NCBI GenBank assembly: GCA_944377305.1
Contig: CALWEL010000009.1
Span: 1-58,374, forward strand
DNA length: 58,374 nt
Direction of reading: 5' to 3'
DNA from: an uncultured Clostridia bacterium
GTDB lineage: Bacteria; Bacillota; Clostridia; Christensenellales; UBA1242
A model generated the notes under the pieces. The model was not told where the DNA came from, searched no databases, and saw only the letters and a list, made by a program, of their open reading frames with translations. Of the stretch, positions 34,697-45,604 are shown in pieces; within the stretch, counting starts at the first letter, position 1, and each line of letters opens with the position of its first letter. A program made the translations under genes and the position numbers.

Positions 34697-35181
34697 TGAG
34701 AGTGTTAGGAATTGATCCAGGATACAATATTATTGGTTATGGAGTGGTGGAAACGAATGGTTATAAGGTGGTAGATTATGGGGTGATTACTACTCCTAAA
34801 ACTATGTCAATTAGTACAAGGCTCCATACGATTTTTAAAGCCACTTGCGAACTTATGGAAACGTTCAATCCGGATGAGGTCGCTTTCGAAGAATTGTTTT
34901 TCAACACGAACAATACGACCGCAATTCCAGTGGCAGAATCTCGTGGGGTGTTGATTGTGGCAAGTAAACAATACACTGATAGACTGTTTGAATACACTCC
35001 GCTTCAAATTAAACAGGCACTAACAGGCAATGGTAGAGCGGATAAAAAACAAGTGCAGTATATGGTCAAAAATATGCTTGGACTAAAATCGGTGCCAAAG
35101 CCAGACGATGCGGCAGATGCACTTGCTGTAGCATTGTGCCATATACAGACCAATAGTGTTCTAAGCGACAATTCTATTTAA
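34696..35181 (+). CDS. ruvC: Holliday junction endonuclease RuvC
   Basis: Resolves Holliday junctions by symmetric cleavage. RNase H-fold active-site acids are visible: Asp in GIDPGYNIIGYG at the N-terminus, Glu in EVAFEELFF near 67 and the Asp pair in KPDDAADALAVALCH near 140. At 161 residues it has family length. It starts on the stop codon of the upstream gene and lies 128 bp before ruvA. Confidence 0.96.
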   Translation: MRVLGIDPGYNIIGYGVVETNGYKVVDYGVITTPKTMSISTRLHTIFKATCELMETFNPDEVAFEELFFNTNNTTAIPVAESRGVLIVASKQYTDRLFEYTPLQIKQALTGNGRADKKQVQYMVKNMLGLKSVPKPDDAADALAVALCHIQTNSVLSDNSI

Positions 35182-35309
35182 ATAAAACTAATTATTATTG
35201 ATAATTTTTAAAATAATATCAAAGAATTTCAATAGGTAAAAATATAAAGATTAATTTTTAATAAAATTATAAATGGTATCCATATAGATGAGTAATATAA
35301 AAGGGCGAA

Positions 35310-35900
35310 ATGATAGGTTTTATTAAGGGAATACTGAAAGAAAAAGATTTCAACAACATTACAGTAGATTGCAATGGTGTTGGTTTTCAAATTTTTGTGA
35401 CGAATAGTTGTATGGCGAACTTGCCAGATATTGATAACGAAGTGCAAATTTATACATATCTGCACGTTAGAGAAGATGAGATGAGTCTATATGGATTCGT
35501 GAGTCCGGAAGAAAAACGTCTGTTTTTGCAACTCATTACAGTCAGCGGTGTGGGTAGTAAAACAGCTATTCAAATTTTATCAGCTGAGCGAATGAGTGCT
35601 ATAATTAATAGTATTATCAACGAAGATTCTTCCGTCATAGCATCGTGCAAAGGTATAGGTAAAAAGGTGGCAGAAAAAATCATAGTTGAATTGAAAGACA
35701 AAATTCGACCACTTGATTATATTTTGCCTAACGAGTCAATATTTGCACAAAATAATGAAAATATTGAAGAAGCGGTCATCGTATTGACAAGTTTAGGTAT
35801 GAGCAAGACTCAAGCAAGCAAACTTGCACGCGAAGTGGCTAGCGAAAATGATACAGCAGAGCAAATCGTTGCAAAAGCATTACACAATATGGGTGAATAA
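35310..35900 (+). CDS. ruvA: Holliday junction DNA helicase subunit RuvA
   Basis: Tetrameric junction-binding protein that loads RuvB. It has the OB-fold N-terminus ([12 protein letters not shown]), the [13 protein letters not shown] segment, the helix-hairpin-helix [13 protein letters not shown] and [15 protein letters not shown] motifs and a C-terminal RuvB-binding domain. 196 residues. AAGGGCG precedes the ATG. The stop overlaps the ruvB start (TAATG). Confidence 0.96.
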   Translation: MIGFIKGILKEKDFNNITVDCNGVGFQIFVTNSCMANLPDIDNEVQIYTYLHVREDEMSLYGFVSPEEKRLFLQLITVSGVGSKTAIQILSAERMSAIINSIINEDSSVIASCKGIGKKVAEKIIVELKDKIRPLDYILPNESIFAQNNENIEEAVIVLTSLGMSKTQASKLAREVASENDTAEQIVAKALHNMGE

Positions 35901-36952
35901 TGGAAGAGAAAGATAGATTTATTTCAAGCACAAAAAATATGAGTGACGTAGAGGTCGAAAACAAATTGCGACCTATGACTTTTGACGAATATGTGGGGCA
36001 GGAAAAGATCAAATCAAATTTGAAGGTGTACATCACAGCGGCGAAGAAGCGAAAGGAAGCATTGGATCACGTTTTATTATATGGACCACCGGGGCTTGGC
36101 AAGACGACTCTTAGTCATATTATAGCTAATGAGATAGGCAGTCAAATAAAGATCACCAGCGGTCCAAGCATTGAAAACGCAGCAGATTTGGCAGCTATTT
36201 TGACCAATCTAAATGCAAATGATGTCCTCTTTATTGATGAGATACATAGAATTTCAAAATCTGTAGAAGAGATATTGTATCCCGCTATGGAAGATTACGC
36301 TCTAGATTTCATTGTAGGTAAGGGTCCAAGCGCAAGAAGTATGCGTTTAAAAATACAACCATTTACTCTTATTGGAGCGACTACGAAAGCGGGAAATCTA
36401 TCTAGTCCATTGCGAGATAGATTCGGAGTGGTGTGTAGACTTGAATTGTATTCAGTGGACGAGATCGCCACAATTGTGACTCGTTCTGCCAAGATTTTGG
36501 GTGTAAATATTGAGCCAGATGCCACGCGTGAAATTGCAAAACGCAGTCGTGGTACTCCGCGTATTGCGAATAGATTATTAAAGCGTGTGCGAGATTACGT
36601 GCAGGTGGAAGATAAGGATACCATTTTGCTTGCTGACGCAAAAAAAGCGTTGACTCTGATGGATATTGACGAGTTGGGACTTGATTTTGTAGACAAACGT
36701 ATACTTATGGCTATGATAGAAAAATTCGGTGGCGGACCAGTGGGGCTTGAAACTCTTGCGGCTACAACCAATGAGGAAGTTTCTACTATTGAGGATGTGG
36801 TTGAGCCATATCTTTTGCAGTTGGGATTCGTGGCTAGGACGAATAGAGGTAGAGTGGTGACAAGGCTTGCTTATGAGCATTTTCATCTGCCAGTACCAAA
36901 AAATTTGCAAACACCTGAAGAATTAGGTGAGTCGGAGGGAGAGGATGATTAA
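35900..36952 (+). CDS. ruvB: Holliday junction DNA helicase subunit RuvB
   Basis: Hexameric AAA+ motor for branch migration. Walker [10 protein letters not shown] is near residue 62, Walker [10 protein letters not shown] near 112, sensor [17 protein letters not shown] near 160; the winged-helix domain ends the chain. 350 residues, family length. Overlaps ruvA by one base and queA by 8 bp. Confidence 0.97.
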   Translation: MEEKDRFISSTKNMSDVEVENKLRPMTFDEYVGQEKIKSNLKVYITAAKKRKEALDHVLLYGPPGLGKTTLSHIIANEIGSQIKITSGPSIENAADLAAILTNLNANDVLFIDEIHRISKSVEEILYPAMEDYALDFIVGKGPSARSMRLKIQPFTLIGATTKAGNLSSPLRDRFGVVCRLELYSVDEIATIVTRSAKILGVNIEPDATREIAKRSRGTPRIANRLLKRVRDYVQVEDKDTILLADAKKALTLMDIDELGLDFVDKRILMAMIEKFGGGPVGLETLAATTNEEVSTIEDVVEPYLLQLGFVARTNRGRVVTRLAYEHFHLPVPKNLQTPEELGESEGEDD

Positions 36953-37976
36953 TTATAAATCATTAGATACTTATGATTATCACCTTCCCGAAAATTTGAT
37001 CGCCCAAACTCCGCTTGAAAAACGGGATGAAAGTAGGCTACTCATTTTTGATAGAAAGACTAAGGACATATATCACAGACATTTCAAGGATATCACTGAT
37101 TTTTTGAAAAAGGGTGATGTCTTGGTCGTGAATAATACACGCGTGTTGCCTGCACGTTTAATGGCGAAAAAAGATACTGGGGCAAATGTCGAAATTTTGC
37201 TTTTGAAACGAATCAATCTGAACGATTGGGAAGTATTATTGAAACCGGGCAAGCGGGTAAAAATCGGCACAATTCTTACCATTAGTGACGAATTGAAATG
37301 CGAATTGATAGAAATCAAACAGGACGGAAATAGGATCGTCCGCTTCTATTATAATGGCGTGTTTGAAGAGATTTTGAATAGAGTTGGCAGTATGCCTCTT
37401 CCTCACTATATTCACGAAAAATTGAAAGACAAAGAAAGATATCAGACGGTTTACAACAAGGTTTTAGGTAGTGCGGCAGCCCCTACCGCAGGGCTTCACT
37501 TCACCCCTGAACTAATAAAAAAGATACAAGATATGGGAGTAGAAATACTTGAACTTACCCTTGATGTTGGGCTTGGCACATTCCGTCCGTGCAAAGAAAA
37601 AGATATCACAAAACATGTTATGCACACCGAACATTATCGACTCACGCAGGACGTGGCAGACAAAATTAATAAGGCAAAGATTGAAAATAGACGAGTTATT
37701 GCGGTGGGCACGACATCAGTTCGAACGCTTGAAACGGTCGCGAAAAATGGTATGCCACTTGAGGCTAGCGAGGGAGATACGAGCATATTCATCTATCCGC
37801 CTTATGAGTTTAAAGTGGTGGATGCGCTCATCACGAATTTTCATCTGCCAAAGAGCACTTTACTTATGCTTGTCAGTGCATTTGCTGGATACGAAAACAC
37901 AATGAATATATACGAAACTGCAGTTGAAAATCAATATAGATTCTTCAGTTTCGGCGATGCAATGTTTATAGAATAG
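36945..37976 (+). CDS. queA: S-adenosylmethionine:tRNA ribosyltransferase-isomerase QueA
   Basis: Makes epoxyqueuosine in tRNA from the preQ1 base inserted by Tgt. The family motifs [21 protein letters not shown] (split here by coupling), [13 protein letters not shown] near 178 and GTTSVRTLE near 250 are present. I start it at ATG 36945 behind GGAGGGAG at 36934-36941; a GTG at 36927 would place the ribosome binding site inside the coding region. 343 residues. It overlaps the ruvB stop by 8 bp and is followed by tgt, completing two successive steps of queuosine synthesis. Confidence 0.95.
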   Translation: MINYKSLDTYDYHLPENLIAQTPLEKRDESRLLIFDRKTKDIYHRHFKDITDFLKKGDVLVVNNTRVLPARLMAKKDTGANVEILLLKRINLNDWEVLLKPGKRVKIGTILTISDELKCELIEIKQDGNRIVRFYYNGVFEEILNRVGSMPLPHYIHEKLKDKERYQTVYNKVLGSAAAPTAGLHFTPELIKKIQDMGVEILELTLDVGLGTFRPCKEKDITKHVMHTEHYRLTQDVADKINKAKIENRRVIAVGTTSVRTLETVAKNGMPLEASEGDTSIFIYPPYEFKVVDALITNFHLPKSTLLMLVSAFAGYENTMNIYETAVENQYRFFSFGDAMFIE

Positions 37977-37994
37977 TTTTGATAGAATTGATAA

Positions 37995-39131
<1,137 letters not shown>

Positions 39132-39132
39132 A

Positions 39133-39161
39133 TTGACTATCAAATTTTGATTTGATATAAT
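39133..39161 (+). promoter_or_regulatory. Promoter of yajC
   Basis: TTGACT (39133-39138), 17-bp spacer, TATAAT (39156-39161) preceded by TG-A. It starts one base after the tgt stop codon and gives yajC its own transcript. Confidence 0.88.
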
Positions 39162-39191
39162 CAAATTATTAGTTAAATAGGGGAGAAAGAT

Positions 39192-39680
39192 ATGACAGAG
39201 ATAATATTATTAATTATTCTTATAGTGTTGGTAGTGGCACTATTTGTAGTAAGTTATATGAAGAAGAAAAAATATAATGCTGAGCTAAGTCAAATGCGTA
39301 GTGAATTGAAAGTAGGTGACAAAGTTATGACAGATACAGGAGTCGTTGGAGAGGTTGTTGATTCTTACATTGAAGATGATTACAAATACTTTGTATTAAA
39401 ATCAGGTAAAGGTGTTAATGTGGGATATTTCACAGTTCACGCGAATGCTATTTACTATGTGTTTGGAAAGGAAGAAAATCAATCTACACAAAAAGTTGTA
39501 GTAAAGCCTATTGATAGCAAACAAGACAAGCCTGTAGATGACAAAAGCACTGAGGTAGCGGAAAACAAAGGAAAAGAAGATGATCGAAATGTAAAATCAA
39601 CCTTAGAAGCTAAAAAAGAGAGCCCAGAAGAAAAATCTTCACAGAAAAAATCTCAAACTAGTAAATCAAATAAAAAATAA
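39192..39680 (+). CDS. yajC: Preprotein translocase accessory subunit YajC, with long charged tail
   Basis: Single-span membrane protein associated with SecDF. One helix (about 3-21), then the conserved core LKVGDKVMTDTGVVGEVVD and HANAIYYV. After residue 100 follows a disordered tail of about 60 residues rich in Lys, Glu and Ser, which makes this protein (162 residues) longer than the usual 85-115. GGGAG precedes the ATG. A terminator follows, so secDF are transcribed separately. Confidence 0.92.
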   Translation: MTEIILLIILIVLVVALFVVSYMKKKKYNAELSQMRSELKVGDKVMTDTGVVGEVVDSYIEDDYKYFVLKSGKGVNVGYFTVHANAIYYVFGKEENQSTQKVVVKPIDSKQDKPVDDKSTEVAENKGKEDDRNVKSTLEAKKESPEEKSSQKKSQTSKSNKK

Positions 39681-39696
39681 TTTCAAATAGTGAATG

Positions 39697-39745
39697 AATG
39701 GATGTGAATTTTGTTTTAATAGTCAAATTGCATCCATTTTTTATT
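39697..39745 (+). terminator. Terminator of yajC
   Basis: aatggatg (39697-39704) pairs with catccatt (39731-39738), with partial pairing further in, followed by a T run. Confidence 0.75.
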
Positions 39746-40017
39746 TGCGAATATTAGTATAGTATCATATTGTGATTTATTAAGATTGGTATGACCCATA
39801 TTGAATAATTTAAGCCACATAGAGAATAAAATATTATATTTAAAATCTATTTTATACGTTTATAACAACGAAAGTACCTATATATTTATATTCTAATGCA
39901 ATATGGTATTATTGAAATATTACATAAATTTACAAATTGTTTTATTAAATGATAAAAATATAATTTCAATTTTGTGATTAATTGATTTATCCAAAATACA
40001 TTATAGTAGGAGGCAGT
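39746..40017. other. AT-rich gap after the yajC terminator
   Basis: No coding signal. AGGAGG at 40008-40013 belongs to the next gene. I could not find a convincing -35/-10 pair for that gene. Confidence 0.5.
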
Positions 40018-40416
40018 ATGCAAAAATTGAAATCATTGAATTGGAGTGGATTTTTATCTATCATCAAATGCTGTATGATTGGAATATTAGCGACGTTGAT
40101 TGGACTTATTTTATTTGCAGTGGTGCTAAAATTTGTAGATTTATCTTCAAATGTTATAGGATATGTAAACGATGCAATAAAAGCAGTATCAATATTCGTA
40201 ATGTTGTTTTGTATCAAGAGAACGAATGGAGATAAGCTAATAGTCAAGTCAATCTTCGCGGGGCTTTTGTACGCTGTGCTAAGTCTGATTATATTTGCCA
40301 TTTTGAATAAAGGATTTGTCTTTAATATGACAATTTTATACGACATTTTATTTGCACTAATTGTGTCGATCATCGTTGCAATCATCATTAATCTAACTCA
40401 TAAGAAAAATGTATAA
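40018..40416 (+). CDS. Four-helix membrane protein, TIGR04086/DUF3792-like
   Basis: A 132-residue protein with four membrane helices (about 16-38, 46-65, 73-92, 102-125). Size, helix count and position between yajC and secD match the TIGR04086 family of Clostridia, which usually lies beside the genes of the six-cysteine SCIFF peptide (scfA) and its radical-SAM maturase (scfB). AGGAGG precedes the ATG at 40018; an upstream in-frame start adds 12 residues without a ribosome binding site. Assignment is by context and topology. Confidence 0.62.
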   Translation: MQKLKSLNWSGFLSIIKCCMIGILATLIGLILFAVVLKFVDLSSNVIGYVNDAIKAVSIFVMLFCIKRTNGDKLIVKSIFAGLLYAVLSLIIFAILNKGFVFNMTILYDILFALIVSIIVAIIINLTHKKNV

Positions 40417-40698
40417 ATTTTGATTGAATATCTTTTTTTAGTCAATAATACTATTTAGAACAAGTTATCTATAAATTATGACAATTGTTATACAATTTGA
40501 AGTTGAGTTTGTTTAATTCTATTAGTCTTAATTCTTAGAGATTTACAATAAGGCAAATTAAAAATAAAATATAAAATCAAATTATAGGCTCAATAATCAT
40601 TTGTTTGTTGTTAAAATGTAAATTTACAAAAATAGACAAAAGACGTGAACAAAAATTGTATTTTGCTACAAAGAAATAATCTAAAGTATAATAATTGT
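40417..40698. other. AT-rich gap without scfA
   Basis: I read this gap for a short Cys-rich open frame such as the SCIFF precursor and found none. No RNA element or repeat is visible. Confidence 0.55.
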
Positions 40699-40727
40699 TT
40701 GACAATAATTCCTAGATAAGTTATAAT
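40699..40727 (+). promoter_or_regulatory. Promoter of secDF
   Basis: TTGACA (40699-40704), 17-bp spacer, TATAAT (40722-40727). Consensus in both boxes. Confidence 0.9.
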
Positions 40728-40749
40728 AAATTTTAAATTAGGAGATATT

Positions 40750-42066
40750 ATGACTAAAAAACGATCAAAGTGCTTATTTGTTGTGTTTTCTATTCTTTTA
40801 GTTATATGTTTGATTGCTAGTTTTGTTAATTTTACTTATCCTTTTACAATTAATGGAAACTACTATTCTTATTCCAATTTCGTATCAAATTTGAAATTGG
40901 GTGAAGATATAGGGAAAACATATAGAATAGTCTATAGAGCAGATCTTCCAGAAGGTGAGGCTCAAGCAAACTATGATGATCTACGAACCTCTACAAAAGA
41001 TGAATTGAAAAAAATTCTTCAAAGCGAAGGATATAGTGATGTCACAGCTAGCAAGTATGGATCAGATTCAATTCTTATACAGGTTGGAAATATCTTAACA
41101 ATAGATGATGAAAATGAAATTGTAGATTTAATTGGTGCACCTGCCACTATTAGTTTTTCTGTGAATAGTGACAATTCCGATCCATTTGCTGGAGCAAAAG
41201 ATATTGAAGAGGTTTATGCGACGTCATATTATGATCAAGAGACGGCTGATAATGTTTATGTCGTTGTAATAGATTTCAATGACGAGGTGATCGATTCAAT
41301 AGCAGATGCTACTGCAGATGGTGGTACAGTATATATTTTCTTTGGCGATACCGAATTCACTCAGATGGATTTGGGCTCTTCTGCAATATCTGAAGGCGTG
41401 ATATATATGCAGAGTGAAAGTTTTCAAAGTTTAGCACTTGCCAACACTGTAGCGAATAGAATTAAGACAGGTATGCTAGATCTTGAATTGACCACCGTTG
41501 AGTCTGGGACGATTAGTCCAACTTATGGGGTAGGTGCGAATTTATGGATCGCAGTGGCAATGGCAATATTTATCTTGATAGGATTTATTTTCTTGATAGT
41601 GAAATATCGACATCTAGGTTGGCTTGCTTGTTTCAATCTATTATTCTTCATTACGATCAGTTTATTCCTACTGCAATCAATACCATTAGTGCATTTGAAT
41701 TTTTCGGGAATGATAGGATTTTTAATTGCGTTCATATTTATTGTGGATAGTTTTATCTCAATATTCGAAAAAGCAAAAGAGCATTATAATTATAATACAA
41801 AATTGTATATTGCGATGAAGGTGGCACAAAGTGAAACCCTTACCAAAACATTTGTTATGAACGTGGGATTGATGATTGTAGGGTTTATTAGTTTGCTTAT
41901 GCCATCACTTGCAATTCAATCGTTTGGTTGGGTAGTGTTTGTAATGTCATTTGTAAGTTTATTCTGTATTCAGTTGCTCAATAGACTGTTTATAAAAATG
42001 TACCTTCCATTCAATAGTACTGATGGCAAGAAATGTAACTTCCACAAAGGAGGACAAAATGCTTAA
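40750..42066 (+). CDS. secD: Protein translocase subunit SecD
   Basis: Membrane protein that uses the proton gradient to help pull exported proteins off SecYEG. One N-terminal helix (about 7-28), a large external domain (30-255) including the SFQSLALANTVANRIKTGMLDLEL segment, then five to six helices. The fourth-helix region still has its Asp (about residue 333, in IVDSFISIFEKAKE), equivalent to the essential Asp of VDANVLIFERIRE. The family's glycine-rich LPGIAG motif is diverged to FSGMIG. 438 residues. AGGAG precedes the ATG. Confidence 0.88.
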   Translation: MTKKRSKCLFVVFSILLVICLIASFVNFTYPFTINGNYYSYSNFVSNLKLGEDIGKTYRIVYRADLPEGEAQANYDDLRTSTKDELKKILQSEGYSDVTASKYGSDSILIQVGNILTIDDENEIVDLIGAPATISFSVNSDNSDPFAGAKDIEEVYATSYYDQETADNVYVVVIDFNDEVIDSIADATADGGTVYIFFGDTEFTQMDLGSSAISEGVIYMQSESFQSLALANTVANRIKTGMLDLELTTVESGTISPTYGVGANLWIAVAMAIFILIGFIFLIVKYRHLGWLACFNLLFFITISLFLLQSIPLVHLNFSGMIGFLIAFIFIVDSFISIFEKAKEHYNYNTKLYIAMKVAQSETLTKTFVMNVGLMIVGFISLLMPSLAIQSFGWVVFVMSFVSLFCIQLLNRLFIKMYLPFNSTDGKKCNFHKGGQNA

Positions 42067-43039
42067 TAGAGATTTTTCAAAGTCAAATAGGGAATATTTC
42101 AAAAAAAATAAATTCACGATCATAATTTTAGTTGCGTTTTTGCTAATTGGTACAATTGTCTTGGCTTGTTTTGGAATGAATACGAATTTCGAATTGTCTG
42201 GATATAATGAATTCACAGTGAGAGTTGGCGAGGAAGCATCAAATTATAACGAATATATTGAGAAAATTCAGTTAGCTATAAATAGCGAAAATGGAGATTA
42301 TGATTCGTTTTCAATAATGGGAGAAGGTGATGACACCAAACTTGTTATTCGTTATAATCGCGATTTGACAAGTGAAGAACAATCAAATATTAATGATATT
42401 ATAGCCGAAGATTTATCAATTACTATTGAAGATGTGTCCGCACATTCTTATGTGTCTCCAGTGGTAGAAAATATAGATTATATATTTACCGCTTTGACTA
42501 TTATTTTGATATTGATCTTGTCTAGCATATTTGCATACTTTAGATATAATGCTGCTAGCGCACTCACCACAATTATAGCTTCACTAATTGGCTCATTGAT
42601 GTTTATTTCAATTGGAGCTATTTTGAGACTTAGCATCGGAATGAGTTATTTTGCAATGCTTATAATAATTAATCTACTAATAATCTTCTTTGCATTTAAC
42701 ATATTTGAACACATTCGGGAAAAGAATTGGTTGCAGACCGATGAATATTCAGTTGCTATTGATTCTTCTATGAAAGCCAATAGATTCCGTTTATGTGCAT
42801 TAAATATTGGAATTTTCCTAATAGGACTATTATTAGTCATACTAGCGCCGACAAGTATAAAATATATCGCACTCAACATTATGTTTTTGGCGGTCGTAGT
42901 ATTGGCAATTGAATTGTATGTTGTACCATTTAGTTGGAGTGTATTTATTACATTGTGCAAAAAACGTGAGGTAAAAGTAAAGGCGGATAAAGAAAAAGTT
43001 GTCGAAGAATCTACATCTAAAAAGGATATTGAACAATAG
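42059..43039 (+). CDS. secF: Protein translocase subunit SecF, diverged
   Basis: Partner of SecD, with one helix (about 19-40), a short external domain, and five helices from about 145. I start it at ATG 42059, preceded by AAGGAGG, overlapping secD by 8 bp; an upstream frame extension of 12 codons lies within secD. It keeps an F-E-H-I-R-E segment (216-221) equivalent to F-D-R-I-R-E, but the helix before it reads IIFFAFNI, so the Asn-Asp pair that is conserved in SecF is absent. Residues after 305 form a charged tail. 326 residues. Confidence 0.85.
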   Translation: MLNRDFSKSNREYFKKNKFTIIILVAFLLIGTIVLACFGMNTNFELSGYNEFTVRVGEEASNYNEYIEKIQLAINSENGDYDSFSIMGEGDDTKLVIRYNRDLTSEEQSNINDIIAEDLSITIEDVSAHSYVSPVVENIDYIFTALTIILILILSSIFAYFRYNAASALTTIIASLIGSLMFISIGAILRLSIGMSYFAMLIIINLLIIFFAFNIFEHIREKNWLQTDEYSVAIDSSMKANRFRLCALNIGIFLIGLLLVILAPTSIKYIALNIMFLAVVVLAIELYVVPFSWSVFITLCKKREVKVKADKEKVVEESTSKKDIEQ

Positions 43040-43042
43040 AAT

Positions 43043-43070
43043 AAAAGCCTTTCTTATGAAAGGTTTTTTA
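43043..43070 (+). terminator. Terminator of secDF
   Basis: aaaagcctttc (43043-43053) pairs with gaaaggttttt (43058-43068) with one G-T pair and a 4-base loop, then T residues. It ends 14 bp before the recJ start codon. Confidence 0.85.
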
Positions 43071-43083
43071 ATATTATTTAATT

Positions 43084-45468
43084 ATGAAATACATTTGCAG
43101 TTTAAGTGATAAATTTAATGAACAAGAATACGAGATGGCAAAATATTTTGATTTGGATAAGAATCTCGTCCATCTTTTGTATTCACGAGGAATTGATAAT
43201 AAGGATAAGATGAATAAATTTTTATATCCTAACTTATCAAATCTTTATGATCCTTTCTTGTTTGAAAATATGTCCAAAGTAGTAGAAAAGATTCAAAATC
43301 ATTTAGAAAAAAAATCACGTATATTGATTTTTGGTGATTATGATGTGGATGGAATTACGGCAAGCGCTATTCTGATTAAATATTTTAATTCAATAGGTGC
43401 GAATGTCAGCAATTTTATGCCTAATAGGTACGCGGATGGATATGGCTTAACGATAGAGACAATTAATAAAATTTTTTCTAATAAAAAACCCGATCTGATC
43501 ATTACAGTAGATTGCGGTATTACAGCCGTTGAGGAAGTCGAATATATCAAAAAATGTGGAGTAGATATAATAGTCACCGACCACCACGAGCGAATAGAAT
43601 TTTTGCCTGATTGCCTGATAATCAATCCGAAAATAAGTGAGGCATATCCTTTTAAAGCTCTTTGCGGTGCGGGTGTTGCATTGAAATTGGTGCAGGCATT
43701 AGCTGGCTTGAATGTCGCAACTAAATATTTATCAATTTGTGCTATAGCGACAATTGCTGATATTGTAGAGCTTTTTGATGAAAATAGGGCTATTGTAGCT
43801 CTTGGATTAAAAGATTTTGATCATTTGCCATTAGGTCTAAATAGATTGATGCAAGAATGTGGTATCAGTTTAAATTGCAAGGCTAGTGATATAGCTTTCA
43901 AACTGGCACCAAAAATAAATGCTAGTGGTCGAATGGGATCGGCTGAGACAAGTTTGGAATTGTACTTAGAAGAAAATCCTGCTACTGTAAAAAAATTGTG
44001 TAGCAAGGTGATTGAATTTAACAATCATAGACAACAACTATGCGATAGAGTATACACGGATGTAAAACAAGACTTGAAGACTCGCGATATTTTCAAAATA
44101 AGTGCTATCATAATGTCTAGTCCAGAGTGGGATAGTGGCATATTGGGGATAGTGTCTGCTCGTATAGCAGAAGAATATCATCGTCCTACATTTTTGTTTA
44201 GCCAAGTCGGAGATGAATTGACAGGATCGTGTAGAAGTGTGAATGGAGTAAATGTTCATACTCTTCTTAGCAATGAATCACATTTGCTTACCAAATTTGG
44301 TGGGCATCCTATGGCTGCGGGACTAACATTGAAAGTAGAAAATTATGATGAATTTTGCAGACTCACAGAGATGTATGTGGAACAAAATTTAAACAAAGCA
44401 GATTTTTTACCAACAAAATCGTATGATTTCGAATTTGAAGATGGCGAAATAACGCTAAAACTTGTTGAAGATATTGATAGATTAGAGCCGTGTGGGCACC
44501 TAAATCCACGCCCGATTTTTAAATTCAAATTGAATAGAGCGACAATTAGTTCGCTTCCAAAGCATCCACAACATCTAGTGTTAACTTATCCTAATTTTAG
44601 TTTACTTGCATTTAATTCTAGTGAAAAATATTTTGTATTATCTGGCAACACATCTTCTACTATATTGGCTGATTTGAATATAGACAATTTTAGAAATAAT
44701 AAACGAATTTCAGGCATTGTGAAATCTATTGACTATGAAGATATCTATAGACCTAGCGATGATGAAATAATTCAGGCTGAGTATTTAAAGCAAATATGTT
44801 ATCCTCTAGATGGTAGTTACACATTTAATAATTACAATCGTGATCAATTGATTAGACTCTTGCTTGATATGGATAAAAATGTCTACGGTACGCTAATTGT
44901 TGCAAATGATTATAATACGTACATCAATTTTAAATCAATATATGATAGCAATAATATATTTAGAAATCGTATTTTTTCAATTAATGATGAAACGGGGTTG
45001 AATACAATTATTTTAGCTCCTACGAATTTTAATTCGTTCAATACGTTTAGCAGGATAATATTTTTAGATCCAATATTAAATATCGGATATTTATCAGAAC
45101 TTAAAAAACATACAAAATCTACAATTTATCTTCCGCATTTTCCTGCGAGTACATTTTCTTTGATGAAAAAAATTAACTTGTCAAGACAAGAATTTGGTAG
45201 ATATTTTAGACTTATCCAATTTGCATCTGAGAATAAAATTAGTGGATACTATACCTACAATCTATATACAAATATTTTAAGTAAACTTAAAGATAAATCG
45301 AATTATTCTTATTTGCAATTTTACGTGTGTTTGCTTGTTTTTAAAGAGTTAGACATAGTGATAACGGACGATACAGACACGCAGATTTTAGCAATCACCA
45401 ACAAAAAAAATCCATTAAATGCCAGTTCATTTTACAATAAACTTTCCACAATGAAAGTGAAAAATTAA
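43084..45468 (+). CDS. recJ: Single-stranded-DNA-specific exonuclease RecJ
   Basis: 5'-3' exonuclease for recombination and mismatch repair. Metal-binding motifs of the DHH fold: FGDYDVDGITAS near 82, TVDCGIT near 140, VTDHHE near 163. The DHHA1 domain carries GGHPMAAGLTL near 405. The OB-fold follows, then about 230 extra C-terminal residues as in other Clostridia, for 794 in all. No ribosome binding site precedes the ATG; TATTAT lies 6 bases before it (43072-43077) but the -35 region, which falls in the secF terminator, is poor. Confidence 0.94.
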   Translation: MKYICSLSDKFNEQEYEMAKYFDLDKNLVHLLYSRGIDNKDKMNKFLYPNLSNLYDPFLFENMSKVVEKIQNHLEKKSRILIFGDYDVDGITASAILIKYFNSIGANVSNFMPNRYADGYGLTIETINKIFSNKKPDLIITVDCGITAVEEVEYIKKCGVDIIVTDHHERIEFLPDCLIINPKISEAYPFKALCGAGVALKLVQALAGLNVATKYLSICAIATIADIVELFDENRAIVALGLKDFDHLPLGLNRLMQECGISLNCKASDIAFKLAPKINASGRMGSAETSLELYLEENPATVKKLCSKVIEFNNHRQQLCDRVYTDVKQDLKTRDIFKISAIIMSSPEWDSGILGIVSARIAEEYHRPTFLFSQVGDELTGSCRSVNGVNVHTLLSNESHLLTKFGGHPMAAGLTLKVENYDEFCRLTEMYVEQNLNKADFLPTKSYDFEFEDGEITLKLVEDIDRLEPCGHLNPRPIFKFKLNRATISSLPKHPQHLVLTYPNFSLLAFNSSEKYFVLSGNTSSTILADLNIDNFRNNKRISGIVKSIDYEDIYRPSDDEIIQAEYLKQICYPLDGSYTFNNYNRDQLIRLLLDMDKNVYGTLIVANDYNTYINFKSIYDSNNIFRNRIFSINDETGLNTIILAPTNFNSFNTFSRIIFLDPILNIGYLSELKKHTKSTIYLPHFPASTFSLMKKINLSRQEFGRYFRLIQFASENKISGYYTYNLYTNILSKLKDKSNYSYLQFYVCLLVFKELDIVITDDTDTQILAITNKKNPLNASSFYNKLSTMKVKN

Positions 45469-45561
45469 CAAGACTTTACAATATATTGTGTTTTATATAT
45501 TATAAATACTTTATATTTTGATTATCATTAAAATTATATTGACACAATTTTTAATAATTGT

Positions 45562-45590
45562 TTGCAAATTGGATTACTATCTGATATAAT
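45562..45590 (+). promoter_or_regulatory. Promoter of the M50 protease-scpAB transcript
   Basis: TTGCAA (45562-45567), 17-bp spacer, TATAAT (45585-45590) preceded by TG-A. Confidence 0.87.
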
Positions 45591-45604
45591 AAAAGTGAGG
45601 GATC

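Noticed and set aside
43050..43083. recJ as a sixth leaderless gene
   Set aside because: TATTAT is 6 bases before the ATG, but the -35 falls in the secF terminator and does not match, so I do not count it with the five clear cases.
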